From Formosa sp. (GTDB lineage Bacteria; Bacteroidota; Bacteroidia; Flavobacteriales; Flavobacteriaceae): a DNA stretch of 64,000 bases. Below are positions 31,211 through 41,693 of this stretch, in pieces. The notes under the pieces are model-generated. The model ran no database searches. It was not told the DNA's origin and saw only the letters and a program-made list of their open reading frames with translations. The first letter of the stretch is position 1. Every line of letters begins with the position of its first letter. Location of the stretch: assembly GCA_002684355.1 (NCBI GenBank), contig NYVA01000029.1, forward strand, positions 2,055 to 66,054, read 5' to 3'. The position numbers and the translations under genes were made by a program.

Positions 31211-32470
31211 ATGAGAGATTTATTTGAGAAGATATATAAAGATAAGGGACCTCTTGGTAAATGGGCTAGTCAAGCCGAAGGTTATTTTGTGTTTCCAAAG
31301 CTAGAGGGGCAAATTTCTAACCGCATGAAATTTCAGGGAAAAGATGTCATTACCTGGAGTATTAACGATTATTTAGGTCTTGCCAATCATCCTGAAGTCC
31401 GAAAAGTAGACGCAGAAGCTTCTAATGAATATGGAGCTGCTTATCCAATGGGCGCCCGAATGATGTCTGGCCACACCTCACTACACGAGCAGTTACAACA
31501 AGAATTGGCCGCATTTGTTTCTAAAGAGGCTGCCTATGTCTTGAATTTTGGTTACCAAGGAATTATGTCTACCGTGGATGCTCTTGTTGGCAAAGACGAT
31601 ATCATTGTGTATGATGTAGATGCACATGCATGCATCATTGACGGAGTGCGTTTACACATGGGCAAGCGTTTTACTTATAAGCACAACGATATTGAGAGTT
31701 TAGAAAAAAACTTAGAGCGTGCCACTAAAATGGCTGCACAAACTGGTGGTGGAATTTTAGTTATTTCAGAGGGTGTTTTTGGAATGCGTGGAGAACAAGG
31801 CCGCCTAAAAGAAATTGCTGCTCTAAAAAAGAAATTTAACTTTCGTTTTCTAGTAGATGATGCCCATGGTTTTGGAACATTGGGTGCTAAAGGTGCAGGT
31901 GCAGGCGAGGAGCAAGGCGTACAAGACGATATTGACGTTTATTTTGCCACTTTTGCCAAATCCATGGCAAGTACAGGAGCTTTTATTGCAGCAGACAAAG
32001 AAATTATTGACTATTTGAAGTATAATTTACGTTCGCAAATGTTTGCAAAATCTCTGCAAATGCTGCTGGTTAAAGGCGCATTAAAACGTTTGGATATGAT
32101 ACGTACCAAGCCTGAGCTCAAAGAAAACCTTTGGAAAGTTGTTGATGCTTTGCAATCCGGTCTCAAAGAACGTGGATTCGACATTGGAACCACTCAAAGC
32201 TGTGTTACCCCTGTATATTTAAAAGGAAGCATCCCTGAAGCCATGGCATTGGTAAAGGATTTGCGTGAAAATCATGGTATTTTCTGTTCTATTGTAGTAT
32301 ATCCTGTTATTCCTAAGGGATTAATCTTACTTAGAATGATCCCAACAGCCATGCATACCTTAGAGGATGTTGCGGTAACACTAGAGGCTTTTTCCAGCAT
32401 AAGAGAACGATTAACTTCGGGACTTTACAAACGTCTTTCTGCTTCGGTTTCGGCTGCTATGGGAGAGTAG
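31211..32470 (+). CDS. Alpha-oxoamine synthase (serine palmitoyltransferase / cysteate fatty acyltransferase-like)
   Basis: WSINDYLGLANHPEV, ARMMSGHTSLHEQLQQELAAF, LVDDAHGFGTLGAKGAGAGEE, FAKSMASTGAFIA. Confidence 0.85.
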   Translation: MRDLFEKIYKDKGPLGKWASQAEGYFVFPKLEGQISNRMKFQGKDVITWSINDYLGLANHPEVRKVDAEASNEYGAAYPMGARMMSGHTSLHEQLQQELAAFVSKEAAYVLNFGYQGIMSTVDALVGKDDIIVYDVDAHACIIDGVRLHMGKRFTYKHNDIESLEKNLERATKMAAQTGGGILVISEGVFGMRGEQGRLKEIAALKKKFNFRFLVDDAHGFGTLGAKGAGAGEEQGVQDDIDVYFATFAKSMASTGAFIAADKEIIDYLKYNLRSQMFAKSLQMLLVKGALKRLDMIRTKPELKENLWKVVDALQSGLKERGFDIGTTQSCVTPVYLKGSIPEAMALVKDLRENHGIFCSIVVYPVIPKGLILLRMIPTAMHTLEDVAVTLEAFSSIRERLTSGLYKRLSASVSAAMGE

Positions 32471-33596
32471 GGGGTTCGCTTTTAAAGGTTTTTCTATAGG
32501 TACAACGTTTTTTTATCAATTTAGGGTTAAAATCAGTCCATAGTTTTTGAATGGCTAAATTATCCGCCAACTCAGGTGTTCTTCTACATTCTTGAATTCC
32601 TTTTTTTGTAAATATCCGATGGTATTCACTAAAAATAATGGCATGTACCCCTTTATTTTGGTACTCCGGATGAACCCCGATCAATAGGAAATTAACGGCT
32701 TTCGCTTTTTGTGCTTTTAGCAATTCAAACACTCCAAAGGGAAACAACTTTCCTTTTATTTTCTGAAGGGCTTTTGCGAAAGAAGGCATCACGACCGCAA
32801 AACCAATAAGTTTTTCATCTCTATTGATCACAAATTTGATGTATTCGGGGTTGATAAAGTTTAGAAACTTTTTCTTCATATATTCTTTCTGAAGGTCCGT
32901 AATTTTTACAAATGAAGACAGGGAAGCATAACTCTCATTAAATAAATCAAACATCTCATCAGCACGGTCAATCATATCTTTTGTCTTACTAAAATTGAGT
33001 GCTCTAAGACCATAGCGCTTTTTAATGACAGATTCCATACGGTTGTAGTTTTTGATTTTTATATCACTAAAAGCATGACTGTGTTCTAGATATTCTTTTT
33101 CAACTTTAAAATTTAGAATTTCAAGATGCTTTTTATAGTAGCTATGGTTATACCAAGACACCATGGTTCCAATATGTTCAAAACCATATGTAAGAATTCC
33201 CACCTTGTCTAGGTTTGAGAAACCTACAGGGCCCTCCATATAGTCGAGCTTATGAGATTTTCCAATTTCCGAAACTTTATCAAGCAAGGCTTTACTGACT
33301 TCAATATTATCTATAAAATCAAACCATCCAAAGCGCATTTTTTTGGTATTTTGCGCCTTGACTTCAATCCAGTTCACTATGGCCGCCACACGTCCAACCA
33401 CCACCCCCTTTTTGTAGGCTAAAAATAATTTCAAATTTGCATTTTGAAGAATGGGGTTTTTAGAAGGATTAAAAACTGCCATTTCTTCTTTTATAATGGG
33501 GGGGACCCAATAGCGAGAATCTTTATACAGCTCAAATGGAAATTTCACAAATGCTTTAAGTTGACGCTTCGAACGAACCTCTTCAACAACAATCAT
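32457..33596 (-). CDS. GNAT-like N-acyltransferase family protein
   Basis: Residues resembling GNAT CoA-binding motif (FLLIGVHPEYQNKGVHAIIFSEYHRIF); about 380 aa; convergent with and overlapping the upstream gene by 14 nt. Confidence 0.7.
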   Translation of the reverse strand: MIVVEEVRSKRQLKAFVKFPFELYKDSRYWVPPIIKEEMAVFNPSKNPILQNANLKLFLAYKKGVVVGRVAAIVNWIEVKAQNTKKMRFGWFDFIDNIEVSKALLDKVSEIGKSHKLDYMEGPVGFSNLDKVGILTYGFEHIGTMVSWYNHSYYKKHLEILNFKVEKEYLEHSHAFSDIKIKNYNRMESVIKKRYGLRALNFSKTKDMIDRADEMFDLFNESYASLSSFVKITDLQKEYMKKKFLNFINPEYIKFVINRDEKLIGFAVVMPSFAKALQKIKGKLFPFGVFELLKAQKAKAVNFLLIGVHPEYQNKGVHAIIFSEYHRIFTKKGIQECRRTPELADNLAIQKLWTDFNPKLIKKRCTYRKTFKSEPPTLP

Positions 33597-33657
33597 AGAT
33601 TAAATTATTAGTCAAAATTTTTATCTTTCCTCTTCTTAGGTTATTTTCTGGAACGAT

Positions 33658-34575
33658 TCATTTTTTTTTAGATTTTGGAGAGATATTATCATTATTTTTT
33701 GTCGGATCTCTGTGACGATCTAATCTGTATGAAACGCCAAAATTGATATCTAAAACCGAAGGTGTATCCTTAAAGTTGAGGGTAACCGCAGAGTCAAATT
33801 GTAAATCTTTATTAAGAAGGTAGCCTGCGCCAAATCGCATTAAATTATCTGCGTAAAAATCACTTTTAATCCCGTGTTTTTCAGCAAAAACTACCCATTT
33901 TGGGTTGAATGAATGTGTCAATGTTAATATGTAATGAAAATCTTGTTGATCCGAACTAATGCGGTCCATCATAAGGTTGGTTACAAACACCCAGCCTCCA
34001 TCAAAATTGTTTTGGGTGATAAGAGCTGCTCTGTAACTCAAACCTTCCACGCCATTTGCTGTGTAGGGGTTGTTTTTAGTGTCGAAATTGACTCCAGCAG
34101 ATACCGCAACAGCCGGAATGAAGTCTCGCCATTTTAAGCCCTGATTCGCATGATAGCTGTATACGTTAACAGTCTCTTCTTTGTTTTTGTTGGGATCGTA
34201 AACCAGGTATTTGAGGCCTAAATTCAGGTTTTTGAAGTTGGATCGGCTGGTTTCAACAGGAAGGGTGAGATTATAGTTTCTTGATTCACTTTGATAGGTG
34301 CCTTGAATATTGACTTCTAATGCTTCTTTGAAAAACCCATAATGCGCACCAAAATCAATACCGAAGCCTTTTGAATCATAACTCGGATAAGGGTTTCTTT
34401 TTTCATTCATTAAGTAGGGGCCAATCTCAAATTGTAGAACATTGGTACCTACCGAAAAAGCCGACTGTGAGGCCCCAGGACGATTTGAATTAATCACATC
34501 TGTGTACTGGGCAAACAATAAGGGTCCGAGCAGTAAGGCACAGATTACAGAATTTAACTTAAGTCTTGTATTCAT
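33658..34575 (-). CDS. Outer-membrane-type transporter/beta-barrel family protein
   Basis: Signal peptide MNTRLKLNSVICALLLGPLLFAQ, then amphipathic strand pattern (INSNRPGASQSAFSVGTNVLQFEIGPY). Confidence 0.6.
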   Translation of the reverse strand: MNTRLKLNSVICALLLGPLLFAQYTDVINSNRPGASQSAFSVGTNVLQFEIGPYLMNEKRNPYPSYDSKGFGIDFGAHYGFFKEALEVNIQGTYQSESRNYNLTLPVETSRSNFKNLNLGLKYLVYDPNKNKEETVNVYSYHANQGLKWRDFIPAVAVSAGVNFDTKNNPYTANGVEGLSYRAALITQNNFDGGWVFVTNLMMDRISSDQQDFHYILTLTHSFNPKWVVFAEKHGIKSDFYADNLMRFGAGYLLNKDLQFDSAVTLNFKDTPSVLDINFGVSYRLDRHRDPTKNNDNISPKSKKK

Positions 34576-34717
34576 GAAGTTCCTTTTTATCAAATCTACA
34601 TATTTTTTACCTAACATTTAAGAATCAAATAAATCATTTTTTTGAATTTTAAGTTTCCTAAAGGCATTGTATTTCATTCTAAATAAGAATTGTATTTTTG
34701 AAAAAATAATCGCGTTA

Positions 34718-34981
34718 ATGATTCAAACAGCATCCTTCGTAGGCTTGGCAAAAACAATTTTAATTTTACTGTTAGCCTATTCAATTTTTAAATATGTAAT
34801 GCGCCTTTTATCGCCTTGGATTATACGTTCTATGGCACGAAAAATGGCACAAAAATTCAATCAACCACCCCCAAATTATAACTCCCAAAATGAAAGGGAT
34901 ATAAGTATAGACAAAACTGAAATAAAACAACGCCCAAAGCAGGATGTTGGGGAGTATGTAGATTACGAAGAACTGGACTAA
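34718..34981 (+). CDS. DUF4834-like small membrane protein
   Basis: MIQTASFVGLAKTILILLLAYSIFKYVMRLLSPWIIRSMARKMAQ, then a charged tail ending VDYEELD. Confidence 0.65.
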   Translation: MIQTASFVGLAKTILILLLAYSIFKYVMRLLSPWIIRSMARKMAQKFNQPPPNYNSQNERDISIDKTEIKQRPKQDVGEYVDYEELD

Positions 34982-34992
34982 TTTGAAAAACA

Positions 34993-37395
34993 ATGAATCA
35001 ATCGTATACAACTTATTTTAAACATCTATTGGTATTTTTTGGGTTTACCGTGCTCTCGCTGGCCTTTTTTAGTCCTGTTGTTCAAGGCAAGAAAATTTAT
35101 CAAAGTGATATTGTTCAGTATACAGGGATGGCCAAACAGCAACTTGATTTTAAAAAGGATACTGGAAGAGAGACGTATTGGACCAACAGTGCATTTGGTG
35201 GTATGCCAACCTATCAACTCGGCGCAAAATATCCCTATAATTTCATCAAAAAATTAGACCTTTCATTGCGCTTTTTACCCCGCCCTGCAGATTATTTGTT
35301 TTTGTATTTGATGGGTTTTTACATCCTTTTGCTCTCGTTTAGAATCGATTTTCGAATGGCTGTTTTGGGTGCTTTGGCTTTTGGTTTCTCAACCTACTTA
35401 ATCATTATTATTGGTGTTGGTCATAACGCCAAGGCGCATGCCATTGCCTATATGCCATTGGTGCTTTCAGGGATTCTTCTAACATTTCAAAAACGCTATA
35501 GACTTGGATTTGTTTTGACAACAATCTCTGTAGCGCTCGAATTGGTTGCAAACCACTTTCAAATGACATACTATTTGTTGTTTGTAATTTTATTTATAGG
35601 CATGGCTTACGCAGCTAAATCCTTTAGAAATAAAGAAATTCCAAGCTTTATTAAAGCCGCTTTAATTTTAATTGCCGCTGCTGGTTTGGCTTTTGGAATG
35701 AATGCTACAAATTTATTGGCAACCAGTGAATATGCCAAGCAGAGCACCCGCAGTCAAAGTGAATTGACTGTTTTGGCAGATGGCGGTCAGAGACCTAAAA
35801 CTTCAGGTTTGGATAAAGATTACATCACCCAATATAGTTGTGGTATTTTTGAGAGTTTGAATTTGTTTATCCCAAGACTCATGGGCGGGGGAAATTCTGA
35901 AGAACTTGGAAAGGATTCCCATACTTACAAAGCTTATAAGGATTTGGGTGCTACATCCATTCAGGCGCTCAACGAAGCTAAAAGAGCCCCTATGTATTGG
36001 GGGGAACAACCTATTGTAGAAGCACCAGCTTATTTGGGTGCCACCTTAATTTTCTTATGGTTTTTAGGACTTTTATTATACAAAGGCTTTCATAAATGGT
36101 GGTTGCTATTGGCTATGATTTTAGCACTTTTACTTTCTTATGGTAAGCACTTACCGTGGCTTACAAACGTCTTCATTGATCATATTCCATTCTACAATAA
36201 ATTTAGAGCGGTGAGCTCCATTCAAGTTATCATAGAACTTTGTATTCCCATTTTAGCGGTTTTTGGATTGACACAATTGTTTAAACCTAAGACTTCCGAA
36301 ACAAATTCTTTAAAGGCGCTAAAAACAGCAGTTTTGACACTATCGGGGATTTGCTTGATATTTATCCTTTTTAAAAATAGCTTACTTGATTTTGTAGGAC
36401 TTAGAGATGGCCAGTATGCAAGCTTTTACGGTCAAGATTTTGTTGAGGCCTTAAGAAAAGATCGCAGTGCATTGTTATCCGCTGATGCTTTAAGATCTCT
36501 GCTTTTTGTTTTATTTATGGCAGCTGTAATTTGGGGTTATCTAAAACAGAAGATAAATCAAAACACCACAGTTGTTGTTTTAGGCCTTATGATTCTATTT
36601 GATTTGGTTGGTGTCGACCGTCGTTATGTGAATAACGGTAATTTTATGTCTGCAATTAAAGTTGATAAACCTTATCAATCTAATGAAATTGACAAACTTA
36701 TTTTAAGAGATTCCACTGTTTTTAGAGTTTATGACACATCGGATGGCAGTACAAAAGCATCCTATTTTCACAATTCCATCAGTGGTTACCACGCTGCTAA
36801 AATGCGCCGTTTTAATGAGCTTATAGAATTTCATATTGACAAAGGAAATCCAGAGGTCTTCAACATGCTCAATACAAAATATATTATTTACTCAAATGAA
36901 GAAGGTCAATTACAATATGTTGAAAATGACCAAATTAATGGCAATGCTTGGTTTGTTGAAACTCTAAAATCGGTTCCTGATGCCGACGCTGAAATTAACG
37001 CGCTTTCTGATTTTAACTCCAAATCAACGGCCATTATCAATGTAAATTCACACCCATATACAATATTTAAACGGGATTCCACAGCAAGCATTCAACTCAC
37101 GCGTTATGCGCCAAATAAATTAATTTATAAATCAAATAACATGAATGATGGCTTTGCTGTTTTTTCTGAAAACTATTACAAAGATGGATGGCATGTTCAA
37201 ATAGACAATGAAGATGTTCCGCATTACAATGTGAATTATGTACTCAGAGGGCTTAAAATCCCAAAAGGTGAACACACCATCGTTTTTGAGTTTAAGCCGC
37301 AAGTGGTGCAATCTGGCGCCCAAATTTCACTCATAAGTTCAATTTTATTTCTGATCTTATCTTTGGGGGCTTTAAGTTTTGTTTTTAGCAAATAA
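34993..37395 (+). CDS. YfhO family multi-pass membrane protein
   Basis: Many TM helices; FFSPVVQGKKIYQSDIVQYTGMAKQ, NSAFGGMPTYQLG, C-terminal YYKDGWHVQIDNEDVPHYNVNYVLRGLKIPKGEHTI. Confidence 0.87.
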   Translation: MNQSYTTYFKHLLVFFGFTVLSLAFFSPVVQGKKIYQSDIVQYTGMAKQQLDFKKDTGRETYWTNSAFGGMPTYQLGAKYPYNFIKKLDLSLRFLPRPADYLFLYLMGFYILLLSFRIDFRMAVLGALAFGFSTYLIIIIGVGHNAKAHAIAYMPLVLSGILLTFQKRYRLGFVLTTISVALELVANHFQMTYYLLFVILFIGMAYAAKSFRNKEIPSFIKAALILIAAAGLAFGMNATNLLATSEYAKQSTRSQSELTVLADGGQRPKTSGLDKDYITQYSCGIFESLNLFIPRLMGGGNSEELGKDSHTYKAYKDLGATSIQALNEAKRAPMYWGEQPIVEAPAYLGATLIFLWFLGLLLYKGFHKWWLLLAMILALLLSYGKHLPWLTNVFIDHIPFYNKFRAVSSIQVIIELCIPILAVFGLTQLFKPKTSETNSLKALKTAVLTLSGICLIFILFKNSLLDFVGLRDGQYASFYGQDFVEALRKDRSALLSADALRSLLFVLFMAAVIWGYLKQKINQNTTVVVLGLMILFDLVGVDRRYVNNGNFMSAIKVDKPYQSNEIDKLILRDSTVFRVYDTSDGSTKASYFHNSISGYHAAKMRRFNELIEFHIDKGNPEVFNMLNTKYIIYSNEEGQLQYVENDQINGNAWFVETLKSVPDADAEINALSDFNSKSTAIINVNSHPYTIFKRDSTASIQLTRYAPNKLIYKSNNMNDGFAVFSENYYKDGWHVQIDNEDVPHYNVNYVLRGLKIPKGEHTIVFEFKPQVVQSGAQISLISSILFLILSLGALSFVFSK

Positions 37396-37400
37396 AATAA

Positions 37401-38681
37401 ATGAAAAAGGTATTAATTATTACATATTATTGGCCACCCGCAGGAGGTCCTGGCGTACAGCGCTGGCTTAAATTTGTAAAGTACCTTCCTGAATTTGATG
37501 TAGAACCCATTGTTTATTGTCCTGAAAACCCGTCCTATCCAACATTAGATTCAACACTTTCTGATGATTTATCGGATAACATTACAATTTTGAAACATCC
37601 TATTCGTGAACCCCTACGTTTTTTAAAGTTATTTTTCAAAACCAAAACCAAAGCTTATGCTAAAGGGCTTATTCCAACAGCATCAAAACAAGGCATTTTA
37701 GACCGTTTTTTGATTTTTATTCGGGGTAATTTTTTTATTCCCGACGCACGAATTTCTTGGGTCAAGCCATCGGTTGATTTTTTATCGGATTATATTTCAA
37801 AACACAAGATAGATACCATCATTACTACAGGACCGCCTCACAGTGTTCACTTGATTGGGATGCGGTTGAAGGCAAAACACCTTTTAAAGTGGTTTAGTGA
37901 CTTTAGAGATCCTTGGGTTGATATCAACTACCACCATCAGTTGAAGCTCACCAAACATGCCCAAAAACAACATTTGATGTTAGAAAAAAGGGTGCTGAGT
38001 AAGGCTGACCATATTATTGTAACATCTGTGCAAACAAAGTTGTTGTTTTCAAATAAGACGAACCAGCCTATTTCAGTCGTTACCAATGGTTTTGATGATG
38101 CTAGTACAAGCAAAGTAAAAATGGATCTAAATTTTACTTTAACTCATATTGGGTTTCTTTCATATCAAAGAAATCCAGCCATATTGTGGGATGTTTTATC
38201 TGAGCTAACTCACGAATTAACAGATTTTAAAGAAAAATTTAGGTTGGTGCTTGTTGGAACTGTTAGTGCAGATGTTATAAATGCAATAAATGCATCGGGG
38301 TTAGGGTCCTATCTTGACATCATTGAAACGGTATCCCATTTTGATGCTGCTAAGTATCAAAGAAAATCTCAAGTGCTTTTACTTTTAGAAGGGAATTCCA
38401 AAGCAGCCACCTATATTATTCCAGGAAAATTATTTGAGTATGTCAATGCCCAACGCCCAATTATCGCTATTGGACCCCAACCTTCTGATATTACATCTAT
38501 CTTAAAAGAAACCAATACGGGTAATTACTTTAAGCATTCTGAAAGAGAGGCTCTGAAATCACACATTACAAAATTATTTATGGCTTTTGAAAACAACACG
38601 CTTTGTGTTAATTCCAAAGGAATTGATCGCTACTCACGCCGCAGCTGTACCCAAAAACTGGCTAAAATCTTAAGGCAATGA
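37401..38681 (+). CDS. Glycosyltransferase (GT4-like)
   Basis: MKKVLIITYYWPPAGGPGVQRWLKFVKYLPEFDVEPIVYCPENPSYP; TGPPHSVHLIGMRL; GKLFEYVNAQRPIIAIG. Confidence 0.87.
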   Translation: MKKVLIITYYWPPAGGPGVQRWLKFVKYLPEFDVEPIVYCPENPSYPTLDSTLSDDLSDNITILKHPIREPLRFLKLFFKTKTKAYAKGLIPTASKQGILDRFLIFIRGNFFIPDARISWVKPSVDFLSDYISKHKIDTIITTGPPHSVHLIGMRLKAKHLLKWFSDFRDPWVDINYHHQLKLTKHAQKQHLMLEKRVLSKADHIIVTSVQTKLLFSNKTNQPISVVTNGFDDASTSKVKMDLNFTLTHIGFLSYQRNPAILWDVLSELTHELTDFKEKFRLVLVGTVSADVINAINASGLGSYLDIIETVSHFDAAKYQRKSQVLLLLEGNSKAATYIIPGKLFEYVNAQRPIIAIGPQPSDITSILKETNTGNYFKHSEREALKSHITKLFMAFENNTLCVNSKGIDRYSRRSCTQKLAKILRQ

Positions 38682-38686
38682 ATTCA

Positions 38687-41479
38687 TTATTTACTTAAGA
38701 TAGCATCCAAATATTTTGCTGTCAATGAAGTTTTCGAATCAACAATCATTTCTGGTGTTCCTTGTACCATTACAGTGCCTCCATTTTTACCTCCTTCTGG
38801 GCCCAAGTCAATGATGTAATCGGCAGATTTAATGAGTTCTAAATTGTGTTCTATAACAATGATGGAATGTCCTTGATTAATAAGGGCATTAAACGATTTT
38901 AGTAATTTTTTTATGTCGTGAAAATGCAGTCCTGTTGAAGGTTCATCAAAAATAAACAATCCCAATTCGCTGCTGCTTCCTTTACCTAAAAATGAGGCCA
39001 GTTTGATCCTTTGTGCTTCTCCTCCCGAAAGTGTAGAAGAACTTTGGCCAAGTGTTACATAGCCCAAGCCTACATCTTGGAGGGGTTGTAGTTTTTTCTT
39101 GATTTTATGGCAATCGTGTATTTCAAAGAAATCAACCGCTTGATCAATGGTCATTTTGAGAATATCGTCAATATTGCAACCTTGAAATTTAATATCTAGA
39201 ATATCATTTTTAAAGCGTTTGCCCTCACAGCTTTCGCATTTCAATTTTACATCTGCCATAAATTGCATTTCAATGGTCACAACGCCTTCACCTTTGCAGG
39301 TGGGGCAGCGGCCTCCATCAACATTGAATGAGAAATGCTTTGGTTGGTAATGTCTAACAACGCTTAATTTTTGTTTTGAGAAGAGCGATCGAATATCGTC
39401 ATAGGCCTTGATGTAGGTCACTGGATTGGATCTTGAGGAACGACCAATGGGGTTTTGGTCTACAAATTCAATGAATTTTATATTTTTATAGTTACCTGAA
39501 ATTTCTGAAAATTCTGCGGGCTTTTGTCCGTAGCCAATCAATTGTTTTTGCAGTGCTGGATACAATATATTTTTGACCAGTGTACTTTTTCCACTGCCTG
39601 AAACACCAGTCACTACGGTCAGCATATTCAGCGGAAATTCGACGCTGATATTTTTGAGATTATTTGCACGAGCCCCTTCAATCTTTACAGCGTATTTTGA
39701 AGTTCTCCGCTGTTTAGGGATGTCTATTGTCATGGCGCCATTTAGGTACTGTGCGGTTAATGTCTTCAGCTTTAAAAGTGATTTAAAATCACCTTCCGCA
39801 ACTACTTCTCCGCCATAGCTTCCTGCTTCAGGGCCAATATCAATGATGTAATCTGCAGCTTCCATGATGGCTTCATCGTGCTCTACTACAATAACGGTGT
39901 TGCCCAAGTCGCGTAAATTTTTTAGAACCGAAACCAGACGTTCTGTATCTTTTGAATGCAACCCAATGCTGGGCTCGTCCAATATATACATAGAACCTAC
40001 CAAGTTACTGCCCAATGAAGTCGCTAAGTTGATGCGTTGGCTCTCACCTCCAGATAGAGTATTAGATTTTCGGTTCAAGGTGAGGTAATCCAGGCCAACA
40101 TTAGACAAATACCCAATGCGATTTCTGATTTCTGTCAACAAACGTTTTGCAATTTTAGTCTCATTTTTTGTCACTTCTAAGCTTTCAAAAAAAGCTTTAA
40201 GTTCAGCTATTGGTAGTTCTACCAGGTCAGAAATAGAGCGGCCACCAATTTTGACATAATTCGCTTCTTTTCGCAAGCGTTTTCCATTGCAAACGTGACA
40301 CTTTGTTTTTCCTCGATAACGCGATAGCATCACACGGTTTTGCACTTTATAGGATTTGGATTCTAATTCCTTAAAAAAAGCATTCAAACCTTCAAAATAT
40401 TCATTTCCGACCCATATAAGTTCCTTTTGTTTATCGCTCAGATCAAAATAGGATTTGTGGATTGGGAAATCGAATTTGTGGCTATTATTAACCACTAAAT
40501 CTCTGTAATAGGACATGCTTTCGCCTCTCCAAGGATAAATGGCATTTTCATAAACGGATAGGGTAGTGTTGGGAATCACCAATGTTTTGTCAATGCCAAT
40601 GACATCTCCATAGCCTTCGCAATTAGGACATGCGCCATATGGATTATTAAAACTAAATAAATGGATGTTAGGCTCTAAAAATTTCTGACCATCTAATGCA
40701 AAATTATTACTGAATGTTTTTAATTTTGAATTTTCAACATCTTCAATTAAACAATGGCCTTTTCCTTCGTAAAAAGCCATTTCAATAGCATCTGCCAACC
40801 GATTGTAAAAATTATCTTCGTGTTTTAAAATAATGCGGTCTACAACCAATGCTAAATTCTTCAATTCAATTTCTGATTTCAAAAGCACATCAATGCGTTC
40901 AATTTGACCATTAATTTTCATTCTTGAAAAACCTTGGTTCTGTAACGCTTTGAGTTTGTCTGTTATATCTCGACCTTTTTCTAATTCTATGGGAGCTAAT
41001 AGTAGTAATTTCTGTTTACTTTCTAAGGTTTTTATATAATCTATAACATCTGATGTTGAGTCTTTTTTGACAACGCCATTAGATATGGGTGAATAAGTGA
41101 CACCAATACGAGCATAGAGTAATTTTAGATAATCGTATATTTCTGTACTAGTACCTACAGTGGATCTCGGATTGGTTGAATTCACTTTTTGTTCAATAGC
41201 TACTGCAGGCGCAATGCCTTTGATGTAATCCACTTGTGGTTTGTGTAAGCGTCCTAAAAATTGCCGTGCATAGCTCGATAAACTTTCTACATAACGCCTT
41301 TGGCCTTCTGCGTACAATGTGTCAAATGCCAAACTCGATTTACCTGAACCCGACAGGCCTGTAATTACCACTAATTTATTTCTAGGAATGGCCACATCAA
41401 TGTTTTTAAGATTGTGTAATTTGGCTCCTTTAATTAGGATGTAATCTTTAGGGTTGTGTTTTGAAAATTTATTGGACAT
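38687..41479 (-). CDS. uvrA: Excinuclease ABC subunit A
   Basis: Two Walker A motifs (GLSGSGKSSLAFDTLYAEGQRRYVESLSSYARQFL; GVSGSGKSTLVKNIL), LSGGESQRI / LSGGEAQRI, zinc fingers CxxC. Confidence 0.98.
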   Translation of the reverse strand: MSNKFSKHNPKDYILIKGAKLHNLKNIDVAIPRNKLVVITGLSGSGKSSLAFDTLYAEGQRRYVESLSSYARQFLGRLHKPQVDYIKGIAPAVAIEQKVNSTNPRSTVGTSTEIYDYLKLLYARIGVTYSPISNGVVKKDSTSDVIDYIKTLESKQKLLLLAPIELEKGRDITDKLKALQNQGFSRMKINGQIERIDVLLKSEIELKNLALVVDRIILKHEDNFYNRLADAIEMAFYEGKGHCLIEDVENSKLKTFSNNFALDGQKFLEPNIHLFSFNNPYGACPNCEGYGDVIGIDKTLVIPNTTLSVYENAIYPWRGESMSYYRDLVVNNSHKFDFPIHKSYFDLSDKQKELIWVGNEYFEGLNAFFKELESKSYKVQNRVMLSRYRGKTKCHVCNGKRLRKEANYVKIGGRSISDLVELPIAELKAFFESLEVTKNETKIAKRLLTEIRNRIGYLSNVGLDYLTLNRKSNTLSGGESQRINLATSLGSNLVGSMYILDEPSIGLHSKDTERLVSVLKNLRDLGNTVIVVEHDEAIMEAADYIIDIGPEAGSYGGEVVAEGDFKSLLKLKTLTAQYLNGAMTIDIPKQRRTSKYAVKIEGARANNLKNISVEFPLNMLTVVTGVSGSGKSTLVKNILYPALQKQLIGYGQKPAEFSEISGNYKNIKFIEFVDQNPIGRSSRSNPVTYIKAYDDIRSLFSKQKLSVVRHYQPKHFSFNVDGGRCPTCKGEGVVTIEMQFMADVKLKCESCEGKRFKNDILDIKFQGCNIDDILKMTIDQAVDFFEIHDCHKIKKKLQPLQDVGLGYVTLGQSSSTLSGGEAQRIKLASFLGKGSSSELGLFIFDEPSTGLHFHDIKKLLKSFNALINQGHSIIVIEHNLELIKSADYIIDLGPEGGKNGGTVMVQGTPEMIVDSKTSLTAKYLDAILSK

Positions 41480-41566
41480 TTGAATAAATAGGACTTAAAG
41501 ATAGTATTATTAGGTGTTTAAAAAAAGGAGATTAACTTCTTATTAAGATTAAAATAAAAACAAAAA

Positions 41567-41599
41567 TTTGGAATTTTTAATTCAATATCTCTATATTTG
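41567..41599 (+). promoter_or_regulatory. Bacteroidota-type promoter for ECF sigma gene
   Basis: TTTG 41567-41570, 21-nt spacer, TATATTTG 41592-41599. Confidence 0.5.
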
Positions 41600-41693
41600 G
41601 TATTCATTCTAATTAAAAAACTGCTTATAGAGATAACATTACACTAAATAAATTTTAATCCAGTACCTTTCAATGGTGCTCAAAAGTAATGTT

